DNA of 64,000 nucleotides, from positions 1 to 64,000 of the forward strand of contig NZ_STGD01000002.1 in assembly GCF_005222755.1 (NCBI RefSeq), written 5' to 3'. Below, piece after piece: positions 1 through 9,200 of this stretch (the first letter of the stretch is position 1; each line of letters starts with the position of its first letter). A program made the position numbers and the translations under genes. The notes beneath the pieces were generated by a model. The model had not been told where the DNA came from, searched no databases, and was given only the letters and a program-made list of their open reading frames with translations. This stretch comes from Roseomonas sp. HF4 (GTDB taxonomy: Bacteria; Pseudomonadota; Alphaproteobacteria; Acetobacterales; Acetobacteraceae).

Positions 1-269
1 CAGGCCGCCGCCTTTGCCAGGATGTCGCGCTCCTGGCGCAGGCGATGGTTCTCACGGCGGAGCTTGCTCAGTTCCTCTCGCTCGGCGCTGATCGCGCCGC
101 CATCCCGGCGCTCGCCGGCCTCGCGCTCCGCTTGGCGGACCCAGTGCGCGATAGATTGCGCATTCGGCTCGAACTCACGGGCAAGGTCCTGCGGGGTTCG
201 TCCCGATCGGACCAACTCCACCATCTGCCGCCGGAACTCCGGCGGGTAGGGCACTCTGAATCTCGGCAT
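1..269 (-). CDS. IS3-family transposase OrfA, partial (N-terminal part)
   Basis: Eighty-nine codons are visible before the gene leaves the window. The ATG is at 269. The product starts MPRFRVPYPPEFR and has the basic helix-turn-helix of the HTH_Tnp_1 (IS3/IS911 OrfA) family in about residues 9-50 (QDLAREF, then SIAHWVRQ). A heptad-like stretch LSKLRRENHRLRQERDIL follows, the usual OrfA leucine zipper before the frameshift into OrfB. OrfA binds the element ends and regulates transposition. The family assignment is by motif recognition; the exact IS name is not known to me. Confidence 0.8.
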   Translation of the reverse strand, partial: MPRFRVPYPPEFRRQMVELVRSGRTPQDLAREFEPNAQSIAHWVRQAEREAGERRDGGAISAEREELSKLRRENHRLRQERDILAKAAA

Positions 270-304
270 CTCGAACACCTCCGTCTCAAGCCTCGGGGTG
301 TCCA
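1..304 (-). mobile_element. IS3-family insertion sequence, 5' end (runs off the left edge)
   Basis: The segment holds the start of an IS3-type transposase orfA read leftward, preceded by a short non-coding end. On the minus strand the element appears to begin TGGACACCCC near 304, and IS3-family ends usually begin with TG. The exact terminal base and any target duplication cannot be fixed because the other end is outside the window. Just outside the proposed end, at 316-333, are three perfect copies of CAACTT. Confidence 0.7.
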
Positions 305-315
305 CGAAACCGGGT

Positions 316-333
316 CAACTTCAACTTCAACTT
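316..333. repeat. three tandem CAACTT hexamers beside the IS end
   Basis: CAACTT occurs three times head to tail, about 12 bases outside the proposed IS boundary. It may be pre-existing sequence at the insertion site. No function is evident. Confidence 0.6.
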
Positions 334-350
334 CATAGAAGATATGTTTT

Positions 351-404
351 CCAGAGCAGGAAATCCGACCAGATGGACTCCATCTGATCGAATGTTGCTC
401 TAGG
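351..404. repeat. imperfect palindromic intergenic element (REP-like)
   Basis: Outer arms CCAGAGCA (351-358) and TGCTCTAGG (396-404) are complementary apart from one extra base. The inner arms 363-376 and 380-393 pair over 14 positions, with two G-T type mismatches, around the loop ACT. The format (AGAGCA ... CAGATGG-ACT-CCATCTG ... TGCTCTA) resembles intergenic palindromes that I recall as frequent in alphaproteobacterial genomes. It lies between the IS and the methyltransferase gene; 405-590 shows nothing else recognisable. Confidence 0.5.
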
Positions 405-590
405 CCCTCCGGGCTATGCCGCCTGTCCGGCCGAATTGGGGGCCGCTCCACGCGATCATAGGCGTCGCTTCACGAAGGCATTTCGATGAAGCCACGAAAA
501 GTTTTCAGCGCTCGGGCGCGCATATCTCGCGTGTCTCCGCTCTGATCCTGATGACGCCGGGCGCTCCGGCCCATCCACTGAGGCGCACGC

Positions 591-1883
591 ATGAACATCG
601 AAGCCCGCCGCTTCACCATCGACGACGCCAGCGCCGCCAGGGGCTCCTGCCGACTCTGCAGCATGCCGCTGCGCCGCAGCATGGTCGACCTCGGCATGTC
701 GCCGCTCTGCGAGAGCTTCCGCCGGCCGGAAGAACGCGACACGATGGAGGCGCACTTCCCGCTCCATGCGCTGGTCTGCGAGCACTGCCTCCTCGTGCAG
801 CTCAAGGCATACGTGACGCCGGAGCACATCTTCCGCGAATACGCCTACTTCTCGTCCTACTCCACGAGCTGGGTCGCGCACGCGCGGGCCTATTGCCATG
901 CCATCGCGCGGCGCCTCGGCCTCGGCGCCGACAGCTTGGTGGTCGAACTCGCGAGCAACGACGGCTACCTGCTGCAGCACTTCCTGCCGATGGGTATCCC
1001 GGTGCTCGGGGTCGAGCCCGCGGCCAACGTCGCCGCCGTCGCCGAGGCCAAGGGCATCCCGACGCTGGTCGAGTTCTTCGGCGTCGACATGGCGCGGCGC
1101 ATGGCGGGGGAGGGGCGGCAGGCCGACCTCATCGCAGGCAACAACGTGCTCGCGCAGGTTCCCGACCTCAACGACTTCGTCGGCGGCATCCGGATCCTGC
1201 TCAAGCCCGAGGGGGTCTGCACGCTCGAGTTCCCGCATCTCGAGCGGCTGATCGCGGAGAATCAATTCGACACGATCTACCACGAGCACTTCTCATACTT
1301 CTCCTTCCACACGATCCTGCGCATGGCCGAAATGCATCGGCTCAAGGTCATCGATGTGGAGGAACTGCCGACGCATGGCGGCTCGCTGCGGGTCCACCTG
1401 GCCCGCCTCGAATCCGCCCGCGCCGTCTCGCCCGCCGTGGCCGCGCTCCGCGACCGCGAGGACGCGGCCGGGGTGCGCGAGATGGCGACCTACGAGGCCT
1501 TCGCGGGCAAGGTGCGACGCACCAAGCGGCGGCTCCTGTCGTTCCTGATCGACGCAAAGGACCGGGGGCGGCGGATCTGCGCCTATGGCGCGCCGGGCAA
1601 GGGCAACACGCTGCTGAACTACTGCGGTATCGGCACCGACTTCGTGGACTTCGCGGTGGACCGCAATCCCTACAAGCACGGCCTGTTCACGCCCGGCATG
1701 CACATTCCGATCCGCCCGGTGGAGGCGATCGACGAGGCGCGGCCCGACTACGTTCTGATCCTGCCCTGGAACCTGAAGGACGAGATCGTGGCGCAGATGC
1801 GCCACATCGGCGACTGGGGCGGGAAGTTCGTCGTCCCCATCCCGGAAGCAATGGTCATCGACCCGAAGGAGATGCCGGCATGA
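591..1883 (+). CDS. class I SAM-dependent C-methyltransferase (sugar methyltransferase, TylCIII/NovU type)
   Basis: The 430-residue protein has three parts: an N-terminal zinc-binding region (Methyltransf_13 type) with C20-x2-C23, C40 and C63-x2-C66; a Rossmann SAM-binding core with VVELASNDG at 117-125; and a C-terminal Methyltransf_14-like region marked by YHEHFSYFS. Family members C-methylate nucleotide-activated deoxysugars. An SD-like GAGG lies seven bases before the ATG. Its stop overlaps the next start (ATGA, 1880-1883), so the three-gene set is probably co-translated. With a sugar nucleotidyltransferase and a deacetylase next door, surface-polysaccharide or secondary-metabolite sugar modification is the best guess. 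The exact substrate cannot be told. Confidence 0.8.
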   Translation: MNIEARRFTIDDASAARGSCRLCSMPLRRSMVDLGMSPLCESFRRPEERDTMEAHFPLHALVCEHCLLVQLKAYVTPEHIFREYAYFSSYSTSWVAHARAYCHAIARRLGLGADSLVVELASNDGYLLQHFLPMGIPVLGVEPAANVAAVAEAKGIPTLVEFFGVDMARRMAGEGRQADLIAGNNVLAQVPDLNDFVGGIRILLKPEGVCTLEFPHLERLIAENQFDTIYHEHFSYFSFHTILRMAEMHRLKVIDVEELPTHGGSLRVHLARLESARAVSPAVAALRDREDAAGVREMATYEAFAGKVRRTKRRLLSFLIDAKDRGRRICAYGAPGKGNTLLNYCGIGTDFVDFAVDRNPYKHGLFTPGMHIPIRPVEAIDEARPDYVLILPWNLKDEIVAQMRHIGDWGGKFVVPIPEAMVIDPKEMPA

Positions 1884-2692
1884 AGGTCGTACTCTTCTGC
1901 GGTGGCCTCGGCACCCGCATCCGCGAGTATTCCGAGAGCGTGCCCAAGCCGATGATCCCGATCGGCCAGCAGCCGATCCTGTGGCACGTGATGCAGTACT
2001 ACAGCCATCACGGGCACAAGGACTTCGTGCTCTGCCTCGGCTACAAGGCGAACGTGGTGAAGGAATTCTTCCTGTCCCACCGCCACGAGGCCTTCGCCGA
2101 CTGCGTGGTCACCGGCGGTGGCGCGCATGTCGAGCGGCTGGGCGACCAGCCGGACGACTGGCGCGTGACCATGATCGACACCGGCATCTGGCGGAACATC
2201 GGCGAACGGCTCTGGGCGGTGCGCGACCAGGTGAAGGACGAGGAGATGTTCCTCGCCAACTACAGCGACGGCCTGACCGACCTCGACCTCGGGGAGGTGC
2301 AGGAGCGCTTCCGTGCCAGCGGCAAGCTCGCCTGCTTCGTCGCCGTGCGGCCGCCCCTGACCTATCACCTGGCGGACATCGCCCCCGACGGGCAGGTACA
2401 GGCCTTCCGCAGCTCCGACCGGTCGGACATCTGGATCAATGGCGGCTACTTCATCTTCCGACGCGAGATCTTCGACTATATGCGCGACGGGGAGGAGCTG
2501 GTGCTCGAGCCCTTCGCGCGACTGATCCGCGACGGCCAGCTCATGGCCTGGAAGCACGAGGGCTTCTGGCGCTCGATGGACACGCTGCGCGACCGGCAGG
2601 TGCTCGAGGACATGGTCGAGCGCGGCGAGATGCCCTGGCTGCCCGGCGACTACGCGGGCAAGAAGCAGCCGCGGCTCGTCGCCGCCGAATGA
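1880..2692 (+). CDS. sugar-1-phosphate nucleotidyltransferase (glucose-1-phosphate cytidylyltransferase-like)
   Basis: The 270-residue protein is close to the RfbF length of about 257. The nucleotide-binding GGLGTR is at 8-13 and the family KPM at 22-24; NYSDGLTDLDL and INGGYFIF mark the catalytic core. The family condenses an NTP with a sugar-1-phosphate; overall resemblance is greatest to CDP-glucose synthases, the first step toward CDP-deoxysugars. The start overlaps the methyltransferase stop and the gene's own stop overlaps the deacetylase start, both as ATGA. No dehydratase (rfbG type) gene is adjacent, so a CDP-deoxysugar pathway is not complete here. Specificity for CTP over UTP or dTTP is inferred. 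Confidence 0.75.
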   Translation: MKVVLFCGGLGTRIREYSESVPKPMIPIGQQPILWHVMQYYSHHGHKDFVLCLGYKANVVKEFFLSHRHEAFADCVVTGGGAHVERLGDQPDDWRVTMIDTGIWRNIGERLWAVRDQVKDEEMFLANYSDGLTDLDLGEVQERFRASGKLACFVAVRPPLTYHLADIAPDGQVQAFRSSDRSDIWINGGYFIFRREIFDYMRDGEELVLEPFARLIRDGQLMAWKHEGFWRSMDTLRDRQVLEDMVERGEMPWLPGDYAGKKQPRLVAAE

Positions 2693-3342
2693 AGGGGCTC
2701 GGCCTCGCGCAGCCGGGGAAGGGGCTGAGCGTCCTATGCCTCGGCGCACATTCTGACGATATCGAGATCGGCGCCGGGGGCACGCTGCTCGAATGGCTTG
2801 GGCGCGGCGTTCGCCTTGATGTCCATTGGTGCGTCCTCAGCGCGCGCGGCGCGCGGGAGGAGGAGGCCGACACCTCGGCCCGCGCCTTCCTCCAGGGCGC
2901 CGCGAAAGCGACCATCGAGTTGCAGACCTTCCGCGACGGCTACTTCCCGGTCGAGCGCGAGGCCATCAAGGAGTGGATGCAGGACCTCGCGCGGCGCGTC
3001 GCGCCCGACGTGGTGCTGACGCACCGGGAGGACGACGCGCACCAGGATCACCGCCTGGTGCGCGAACTCACGTGGAATGCCTTCCGGGACCATCTGGTGC
3101 TGGAATACGAGATCCCGAAATGGGACGGTGACCTCGGTCGCCCGAATGTCTACGTCCCGCTTTCGGAGACGGCGCTGGAGCAGAAGGTCGCGCTGCTCGA
3201 GACGCATTTCGCGACCCAGCGCGGCAAGGACTGGTTCGACCGCGAGACCTTCCTCGGCCTCGCGCGGCTGCGTGGGATGGAATGCCGTGCGCCGGCGCGC
3301 CATGCCGAGGGCTTCGTCGCACGGAAGGTGCTCCTGACCTGA
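2689..3342 (+). CDS. PIG-L family deacetylase (LmbE-like)
   Basis: The 217-residue zinc-dependent N-deacetylase-like protein carries the first metal motif as GAHSDDIE (H21, D24) and the second as HQDH (H118-H121). Most family members have AHPDD, so serine at the proline position (residue 22) is a small deviation that leaves the ligands intact. PIG-L enzymes remove acetyl groups from GlcNAc-type sugars in lipids, glycans or thiols. The ATGA overlap with the nucleotidyltransferase suggests that it acts on the same glycan. No signal peptide is visible, so it is cytoplasmic. Confidence 0.8.
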   Translation: MKGLGLAQPGKGLSVLCLGAHSDDIEIGAGGTLLEWLGRGVRLDVHWCVLSARGAREEEADTSARAFLQGAAKATIELQTFRDGYFPVEREAIKEWMQDLARRVAPDVVLTHREDDAHQDHRLVRELTWNAFRDHLVLEYEIPKWDGDLGRPNVYVPLSETALEQKVALLETHFATQRGKDWFDRETFLGLARLRGMECRAPARHAEGFVARKVLLT

Positions 3343-3441
3343 GGACGGCCGCATCGGCCCGCGTGATGACGGCCATCACCCGGCGGGACTGGCGCGGGCG
3401 AGGCGCCGGCGCGACATACCCTCCTGACCAGGAGGACCGCG

Positions 3442-4380
3442 ATGAGCACCCTCGACGAAACCGACCCGTCCTGCCCGCCGCCCCCGCCCGGGCTCGAGAC
3501 CGTCATCATCCCGCGCGCCCACGACGTCGGCGGCTTCGAGGTCCGTCGCGCCCTGCCGGCGAAGGAACGGCAGATGGTCGGGCCGTTCATCTTTTTCGAC
3601 CAGATGGGGCCGGGCGAGTTCCTGACCGGCAAGGGGCTGGATGTGCGACCGCACCCGCATATCGGCCTCTCGACCGTCACCTACCTGTTCGAGGGCGAGA
3701 TCCTGCATCGCGACAGCCTGGGCAGCGCGCAGCCGATCCGCCCCGGGGAACTCAACTGGATGACCGCCGGCCGGGGCATCGTGCAATACGAGCGGACCGA
3801 TACGGCGCTGCGGGCCCGGCCGCGGCGCATGTTCGGCATCCAGTCCTGGGTCGCGCTGCCGAAAGCGGCCGAGGACGCCGCACCCGCCTTCGTCCATCAC
3901 GCCGCCGAGGCGTTGCCCTTTGTCGAAGACCAGGGGGTCGGCCTGCGCCTGGTCGCGGGGGAGGGGTGGGGGCTGAAGGCGTCGGTCGCGGTCTCGTCCC
4001 CGCTGTTCTACGCGGACGCCGTGCTGGCGCCGGGCGCGCGACTGCCCCTGCCGGACGGGCACGAGGAACGCGGCGCCTATGTCGTGGCGGGCTCTGTCGA
4101 GGTGGCCGGCACGTCCTTCGAGGCCGGACGGATGCTCGTATTCCGCGCGGGCGACGCGCTGGCGCTGACCGCGGGCGGGCAGGGGGCGCGGCTGCTCCTG
4201 CTGGGCGGGGCGACGATGGACGGGCCACGCTACCTCTACTGGAACTTCGTCGCGTCCTCCCGCGAGCGGCTGGAACAGGCCAAGGCCGACTGGAAGGATG
4301 GGCGCTTCGCGAAGGTTCCCGGCGACGAGGCGGAATTCATTCCGCTGCCGGAGGGCCGCGTGACGGTGAGGGCCGGCTGA
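3442..4380 (+). CDS. pirin family bicupin protein
   Basis: The 312-residue protein has an N-terminal pirin cupin with HPHIGLSTVTYLFEG (H71, H73), ILHRDSLG (H89) and NWMTAGRGI, and a C-terminal pirin domain (pattern FEAGRMLVF). Pirins are iron- or metal-binding cupins, some with quercetinase activity. The usual metal-binding His in the GRGIVHSE-like motif is glutamine here (GRGIVQYER, Q115), so metal binding may be weakened. GGAGG at 3431-3435 precedes the ATG at good spacing. It has its own leader and is probably separate from the sugar genes. Confidence 0.88.
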   Translation: MSTLDETDPSCPPPPPGLETVIIPRAHDVGGFEVRRALPAKERQMVGPFIFFDQMGPGEFLTGKGLDVRPHPHIGLSTVTYLFEGEILHRDSLGSAQPIRPGELNWMTAGRGIVQYERTDTALRARPRRMFGIQSWVALPKAAEDAAPAFVHHAAEALPFVEDQGVGLRLVAGEGWGLKASVAVSSPLFYADAVLAPGARLPLPDGHEERGAYVVAGSVEVAGTSFEAGRMLVFRAGDALALTAGGQGARLLLLGGATMDGPRYLYWNFVASSRERLEQAKADWKDGRFAKVPGDEAEFIPLPEGRVTVRAG

Positions 4381-4393
4381 CGCGCCCGGGCGG

Positions 4394-5353
4394 TCAGCGC
4401 CAGCCGAGGGCGAAGACGGCGGTCTGCGCCGGCCCCTCGCGGTCGCAGCGCATCCCGAGATAGGGCGCGCCCCGCGCATTGATGGCGCGGACAGCGGCGG
4501 CGAACGCGCTGCAGGCGAGGCGGGCGGCCAATTGGCGCTCGGTCTCCGGCAGTCCGGGCTGGCCGACGGGCCAGACGTCGTGCAGCAGGCGCCGCGCCTC
4601 CGCCGCGTGACCCGCGTAGATCAGGCAGGCGGCCAGCCGCGCGGCCTCCACGCCGGGATGTTGCGTGCCGCGGGCCGGCGTCGCGGTCCAGTCGCGCGCG
4701 CGCAGCGCGGCCACCGCGCCGGCGACATCCGGATAGGTCGGGAGGCGCTGTTCCGGCGGCGGCATGTCGTCGGGCGCGGTCATATCGGCGCAGGCGGTGC
4801 CGAGCGCCGCGGCCACCGGGCGGCGCATCGCGTCGCGATCCGGCTCCAGGGCGCGGCCGGTCCAGCGGAAGGGGATGGTCGGGTGCAGGTCGGCGGCGAG
4901 GCTGGCCGGGGCCTCCCAGAAGTCGAAGGCGGCGTCCGCCAGGCGGATGGCCGTGGCGCCGGGCGGCACGAGGCGCACGACCTCCGGTTCGCGCTTTCCG
5001 AGGGGGAGGGAGGCGATATGCGCCAACCCGCCGTCGCCCCGCCGGAACAGGTGCAGCGTCCAGCAGCAATAGGCGCCGCCGGTCCACCCGGTGATGCCGA
5101 TGGCCGTCTCCCCCGGCGCGATCGGGACCGGGGCGCCATCCCGGAAGGGCTCGAAGCGCTGTGCGCGGGCCGACCAGAGGCGCCGGCCGTCACGCGAGAG
5201 GCGCAGCATCTCGTCGCCCGCACTGCGTTGCGGAATAACAACGATCTGCCCGGCGGCACCTGCGTCTTGCAGAACGCGTCGCGGTTGAGCAGCCGTCTCG
5301 TTGAAGGAGAAAAGCCAGAAACCGAGGATGACCAGGATTGATATATGCATCAA
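4394..5353 (-). CDS. hypothetical secreted protein, co-transcribed with mazG
   Basis: I do not recognise the family. The 319-residue protein starts with a hydrophobic signal-like segment (HISILVILGFWLFSF) and a likely cleavage after ETAAQ. The middle contains a Trp/Cys-rich patch (GWTGGAYCCWTLHLF) followed by Pro/Ala/Arg-rich sequence, and the C-terminal third is alanine-rich and probably helical (VEAARLAACLIYAGHAAEAR, resembling a TPR-like helix pair). Three bases separate it from the mazG stop, so it is probably translated from the mazG transcript. Export to the periplasm is inferred from the signal only. Confidence 0.65.
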   Translation of the reverse strand: MMHISILVILGFWLFSFNETAAQPRRVLQDAGAAGQIVVIPQRSAGDEMLRLSRDGRRLWSARAQRFEPFRDGAPVPIAPGETAIGITGWTGGAYCCWTLHLFRRGDGGLAHIASLPLGKREPEVVRLVPPGATAIRLADAAFDFWEAPASLAADLHPTIPFRWTGRALEPDRDAMRRPVAAALGTACADMTAPDDMPPPEQRLPTYPDVAGAVAALRARDWTATPARGTQHPGVEAARLAACLIYAGHAAEARRLLHDVWPVGQPGLPETERQLAARLACSAFAAAVRAINARGAPYLGMRCDREGPAQTAVFALGWR

Positions 5354-5356
5354 GCA

Positions 5357-6169
5357 TCAGGCTCCGGCACGTTCACACCGCTTGGCATCGATCCACAATT
5401 GCTCCATGCGATCGAGACTGGAATCGGCCGGTGTTTTTCCTTCAATAATAAGTTCTTGTTCAATATGTCGAAAGCGACGCTCGAATTTTCTGTTGGCCCC
5501 GCGCAGGCAGGCCTCGGGGTCAAGGTCGAGCTTCCGTGCGAGATTCGCGAGGACGAAGAGAAGGTCGCCGACCTCATCCTCGAGGGCTTTTGGATCAACC
5601 TGTTGCGGGGCGCGGTCGAGTTCCGCGCGCAGCTCTGCAGCCTCCTCCTCGAGCTTGTCCAGCACCGAGGCGGCGTCCGGCCAGTCGAAGCCAACCCGGC
5701 CGGCGCGGCGCGTAAGCTTGGCCGCGCGGGTCAGGGCAGGCAGGCCGAGCGGGATGCCGGCCAGCGTCCCGGCCTCGGCCCGCGCGGCGCGCTCGGCGGC
5801 CTTCTGGACCTCCCACGCGGCGGTCTGCTGCTCGGTGGTGCGGGAATCCTCGGCGCCGAAGACATGCGGGTGCCGCCGGACCATCTTGTCGGCGATGGCG
5901 GCGGCGACGTCGGCGAAGGCGAACCAGCCGCGCTCCTCGGCCATGCGGGCGTGGTAGACCACCTGGAACAGCAGGTCGCCCAGCTCGTCGAGCAGGGCGG
6001 CGGGATTGCCGCGGGCGATCGCGTCCTCGACCTCGTAGGCTTCCTCGATCGTGTAGGGCGCGATGGTCGCGAAATCCTGCTCCTGGTCCCAGGGGCAGCC
6101 GGTCTCGGGATGGCGCAGCCGCGCCATGACGTCGATCAGGTGGGCGATAGCGGTGTTCGGGTCGGTCAT
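5357..6169 (-). CDS. mazG: nucleoside triphosphate pyrophosphohydrolase MazG
   Basis: The 270-residue protein has two MazG-type helical domains. The first carries the magnesium-binding EExxE (IEEAYEVED, E42, E43, E46) and ExxD (DELGDLLF, E62, D65); the second carries EDEVGDLLF. MazG hydrolyses NTPs and dNTPs to monophosphates and pyrophosphate, cleaning nucleotide pools. The start MTDPN (6169) is preferred over a longer in-frame one at 6229 because residue conservation begins there, although no good SD is visible. The hypothetical secreted protein follows after three bases. Confidence 0.9.
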   Translation of the reverse strand: MTDPNTAIAHLIDVMARLRHPETGCPWDQEQDFATIAPYTIEEAYEVEDAIARGNPAALLDELGDLLFQVVYHARMAEERGWFAFADVAAAIADKMVRRHPHVFGAEDSRTTEQQTAAWEVQKAAERAARAEAGTLAGIPLGLPALTRAAKLTRRAGRVGFDWPDAASVLDKLEEEAAELRAELDRAPQQVDPKALEDEVGDLLFVLANLARKLDLDPEACLRGANRKFERRFRHIEQELIIEGKTPADSSLDRMEQLWIDAKRCERAGA

Positions 6170-6296
6170 GGGGGGGATCCGGCGGCGCGTTTCGGGTCGC
6201 AGGGGAGACCGTGGCGGGGGCGCCGGCAAGGCCCGAGCTCATGGCCATGATTACCGCATAAGATATATTATGGAAAATATATGTGCCCGGACAGGG

Positions 6297-9200
6297 TCAG
6301 ATTTCCTCGACCTCGGATACGCCCGGCAGCACCTTCATCGCCTGCAGGACCCGCGGCCCGATGTTGAACCCGCCCGGAAGCGCGAGCTCGACCTCCTGTC
6401 CCGGCCCCGTCCGCGGGACCAGGACAACTCGCCCCCGGCCACGGCCCTCCCGCGTCAGGATGGCGCGGATCGGGTCCACCGCCGCGATGCCGTCGAGCCA
6501 GAGCCGGATCCCGCCGCCGGCGTCGGCCGCGGCCTTCTCGAGGCTCTCGACGTCGTTCGCGGTCAGGCGCAGGGCCTCGCCCTCCATCCGGGCCTCAGCC
6601 GTGACCAGCACGGCGCGGCCCTCGGCCAGCAGCTCGCGCGACCGGCTCAGCACCTCCGAAAAGCAGGTCACCTCGAAGGAGCCCTGCGCGTCCGACAGCC
6701 GCACCCAGGCCATGCGACTGCCGGTCTTGGTCGTGCGTTCCTTGGCGTTCACCACCGTCCCGGCCAGCTTCAGGCGGGCCGACCCCGCCCGGGCCCGGTC
6801 CGCGATCTGCGCGGATGGCGTGACGCCCAGGCGCTGCAGCGCCTTGCGGTAGGTATCCAGCGGATGGGCCGACAGGTGGAAGCCCACCGCCTCGGCCTCA
6901 TGCGTCAGCCGCTCCAGCAGCGGCCAGTCCGGGATGTCGGGCATCCGCAGCGGCTCATTCTGCCGGGCATCGGCGCCGAACAGGCCGATCTGGCCCGATC
7001 CCCGTTCCTCGGCATTGGCCTGGGCGCGGCGCAGGATCGTCTCCGCCCCGGCCATGACGCGCGCGCGGTTGCGGTCCAGGCTCTCGAAGGCCCCGGCGCG
7101 GGCCAGGTTCTCGATCTGCATCTTGTTCAGCAGCTTCGGATCGACCCGTGCCGCGAGGTCCGCCAGGGACGCGAAGGGCCCGGCGGTGTCGCGCGCGCGG
7201 ACCAGGTCCTTCATCGCCGCCTCCCCCACGCGCTTGACGGCGGCGAGCGCGAAGCGGATCGCGGGTTTGCCCTCGGTCGTCGTCTCGACGCGGAACTCGG
7301 CGCCCGACCGGTTGATGTCGGGCGGCAGCAAGGGGATGCCGAGCCGCGCGGCCTCCTGCATGTGCCCCGCCAGCTTGTCGGTGTTGGACAGGTCGAGCGT
7401 CATCGACGCCGCCAGGAAGGCGACCGGGTGGTTCGCCTTCAGCCAGGCCGTCTGGTAGCTGACAAGCGCATAGGCCGCGGCGTGGGACTTGTTGAACCCG
7501 TAGTCGGCGAAGCGCTCCATCAGGTCGAAGATCTCGGCCGCCTTGGCGGGCTCGATGCCGCGCGCCTCGGCGCCTTCGCAGAAGATGGCGCGCTGCTTCT
7601 CCATCTCCGCGCGGATCTTCTTGCCCATGGCGCGGCGCAGCAGGTCGGCGCCGCCCAGCGAATAGCCGGCCAGGTCCTGCGCGATCTGCATGACCTGTTC
7701 CTGGTAGACCATGATCCCGTAGGTTTCCTGCAGGATATGCATGATCGCCGGGTGCGGCGGCGCCCAGGGCTCGCCCGCCTTGCGCGCGCAATAGGCCGGG
7801 ATGTTCGCCATCGGGCCGGGCCGATACAGCGCGACCGCCGCGACCAAGTCCTCGAAGCGGCTGGCGCGCATCTGGCGGAGGCAGTCCCGCATCCCCTGCC
7901 CTTCGAACTGGAACACGCCGGCCGCGTCCCCCTTGGCCAGCATGGCGTAGGTCCTGGGGTCGTCGATCGGGATGGCCGCGATGTCGACCTCCACCCCCTG
8001 CCCTTTCAGGATGGCCAGCGCACGCTCGATCACCGTCAGCGTCTTGAGGCCGAGGAAGTCGAACTTCACGAGGCTCGCGGCCTCCGCGTACTTCATGGAG
8101 TACTGCGTCACCAGCATCTCGGAGCGCGGGTCGCGGTAGAGCGGCACGATCTCGATCAGCGGGCGCCTGCCGATCACGACGCCCGCCGCATGGGTCGAGG
8201 CGTTGCGGTAAAGCCCTTCGACCTGCAGCGCGATGTCGAGCAGCCGCGCGACCTGCTCGTCCCCGTCGCGCATTTCCTGCAGGCGCGGCTCGCCCTCGAT
8301 CGCCTGCGCCAGCGTCACGGGCTTGGCCGGGTTGAACGGGATCAGCGAGGCGATCTTGTCCACCTGGCCATAGGGCATGCCGAGCACGCGCCCGACGTCG
8401 CGGACCGCCGCCTTCGCCTGCAGCTTGCCGAAGGTGATGATCTGCGCGACGCGGTCCGCGCCGTATTCGCGCACCACGTAGCGGATCACCTCGTCGCGCC
8501 GGTCCTGGCAGAAGTCGATGTCGAAGTCGGGCATCGACACGCGCTCGGGGTTCAGGAAGCGCTCGAACAGCAGGCCGAAGCGGATCGGGTCGAGGTCCGT
8601 GATCAGCAACGCCCAGGCGGCGACGGAACCGGCGCCCGAACCGCGGCCGGGCCCGACCGGGATCGGCGGGGTCTGCGCCTTCGCCCACTGGATGAAGTCG
8701 GCGACGATCAGGAAGTACCCCGGGAAGCCCATCTTCTCGATGACGCCGAGCTCGTAGTCGAGGCGGTCCAGGTACGCCTGCCGCGTCGCCGCGTCCGGCG
8801 CGGGGCGCATGGCGTCGAGGCGCTTCTCCAGGCCCTCGACGGCCATGGCGCGCACGGTCTCGGCCTCGGTCTTGCCGGGCTGGACCTTGGGGCAGACCGG
8901 CAGCTCGGGCTTCTTCTCCTCCGACATCACGGCGCACAGGCGCGCGATCGCCAGCGTGTTGTCGCAGGCATCCGGCAGGTCGGCGAACAGGTCGCGCATC
9001 AGGGCCGCCGGCTTGAACCAGTGCTCGGGCGTCACGCGGCGGCGCTCGCGCTCGGCCATGGTGCGGCCCTCGGCGATGCAGAGCAGCGCGTCGTGGGCCT
9101 CGTGCATCTCGGGCTTCGCGAAATAGACGTCGTTGGCGGCGACGATCGGCAGGCGGGCCGCCTTGGCGAGCGCGAGCAGCCCGGCCTCGATCCCGCGTTC

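Noticed and set aside
416-1879. A 758-codon frame that would extend the nucleotidyltransferase far upstream
   Set aside because: Its first part is out-of-frame translation of the methyltransferase; family homology starts at 1880.
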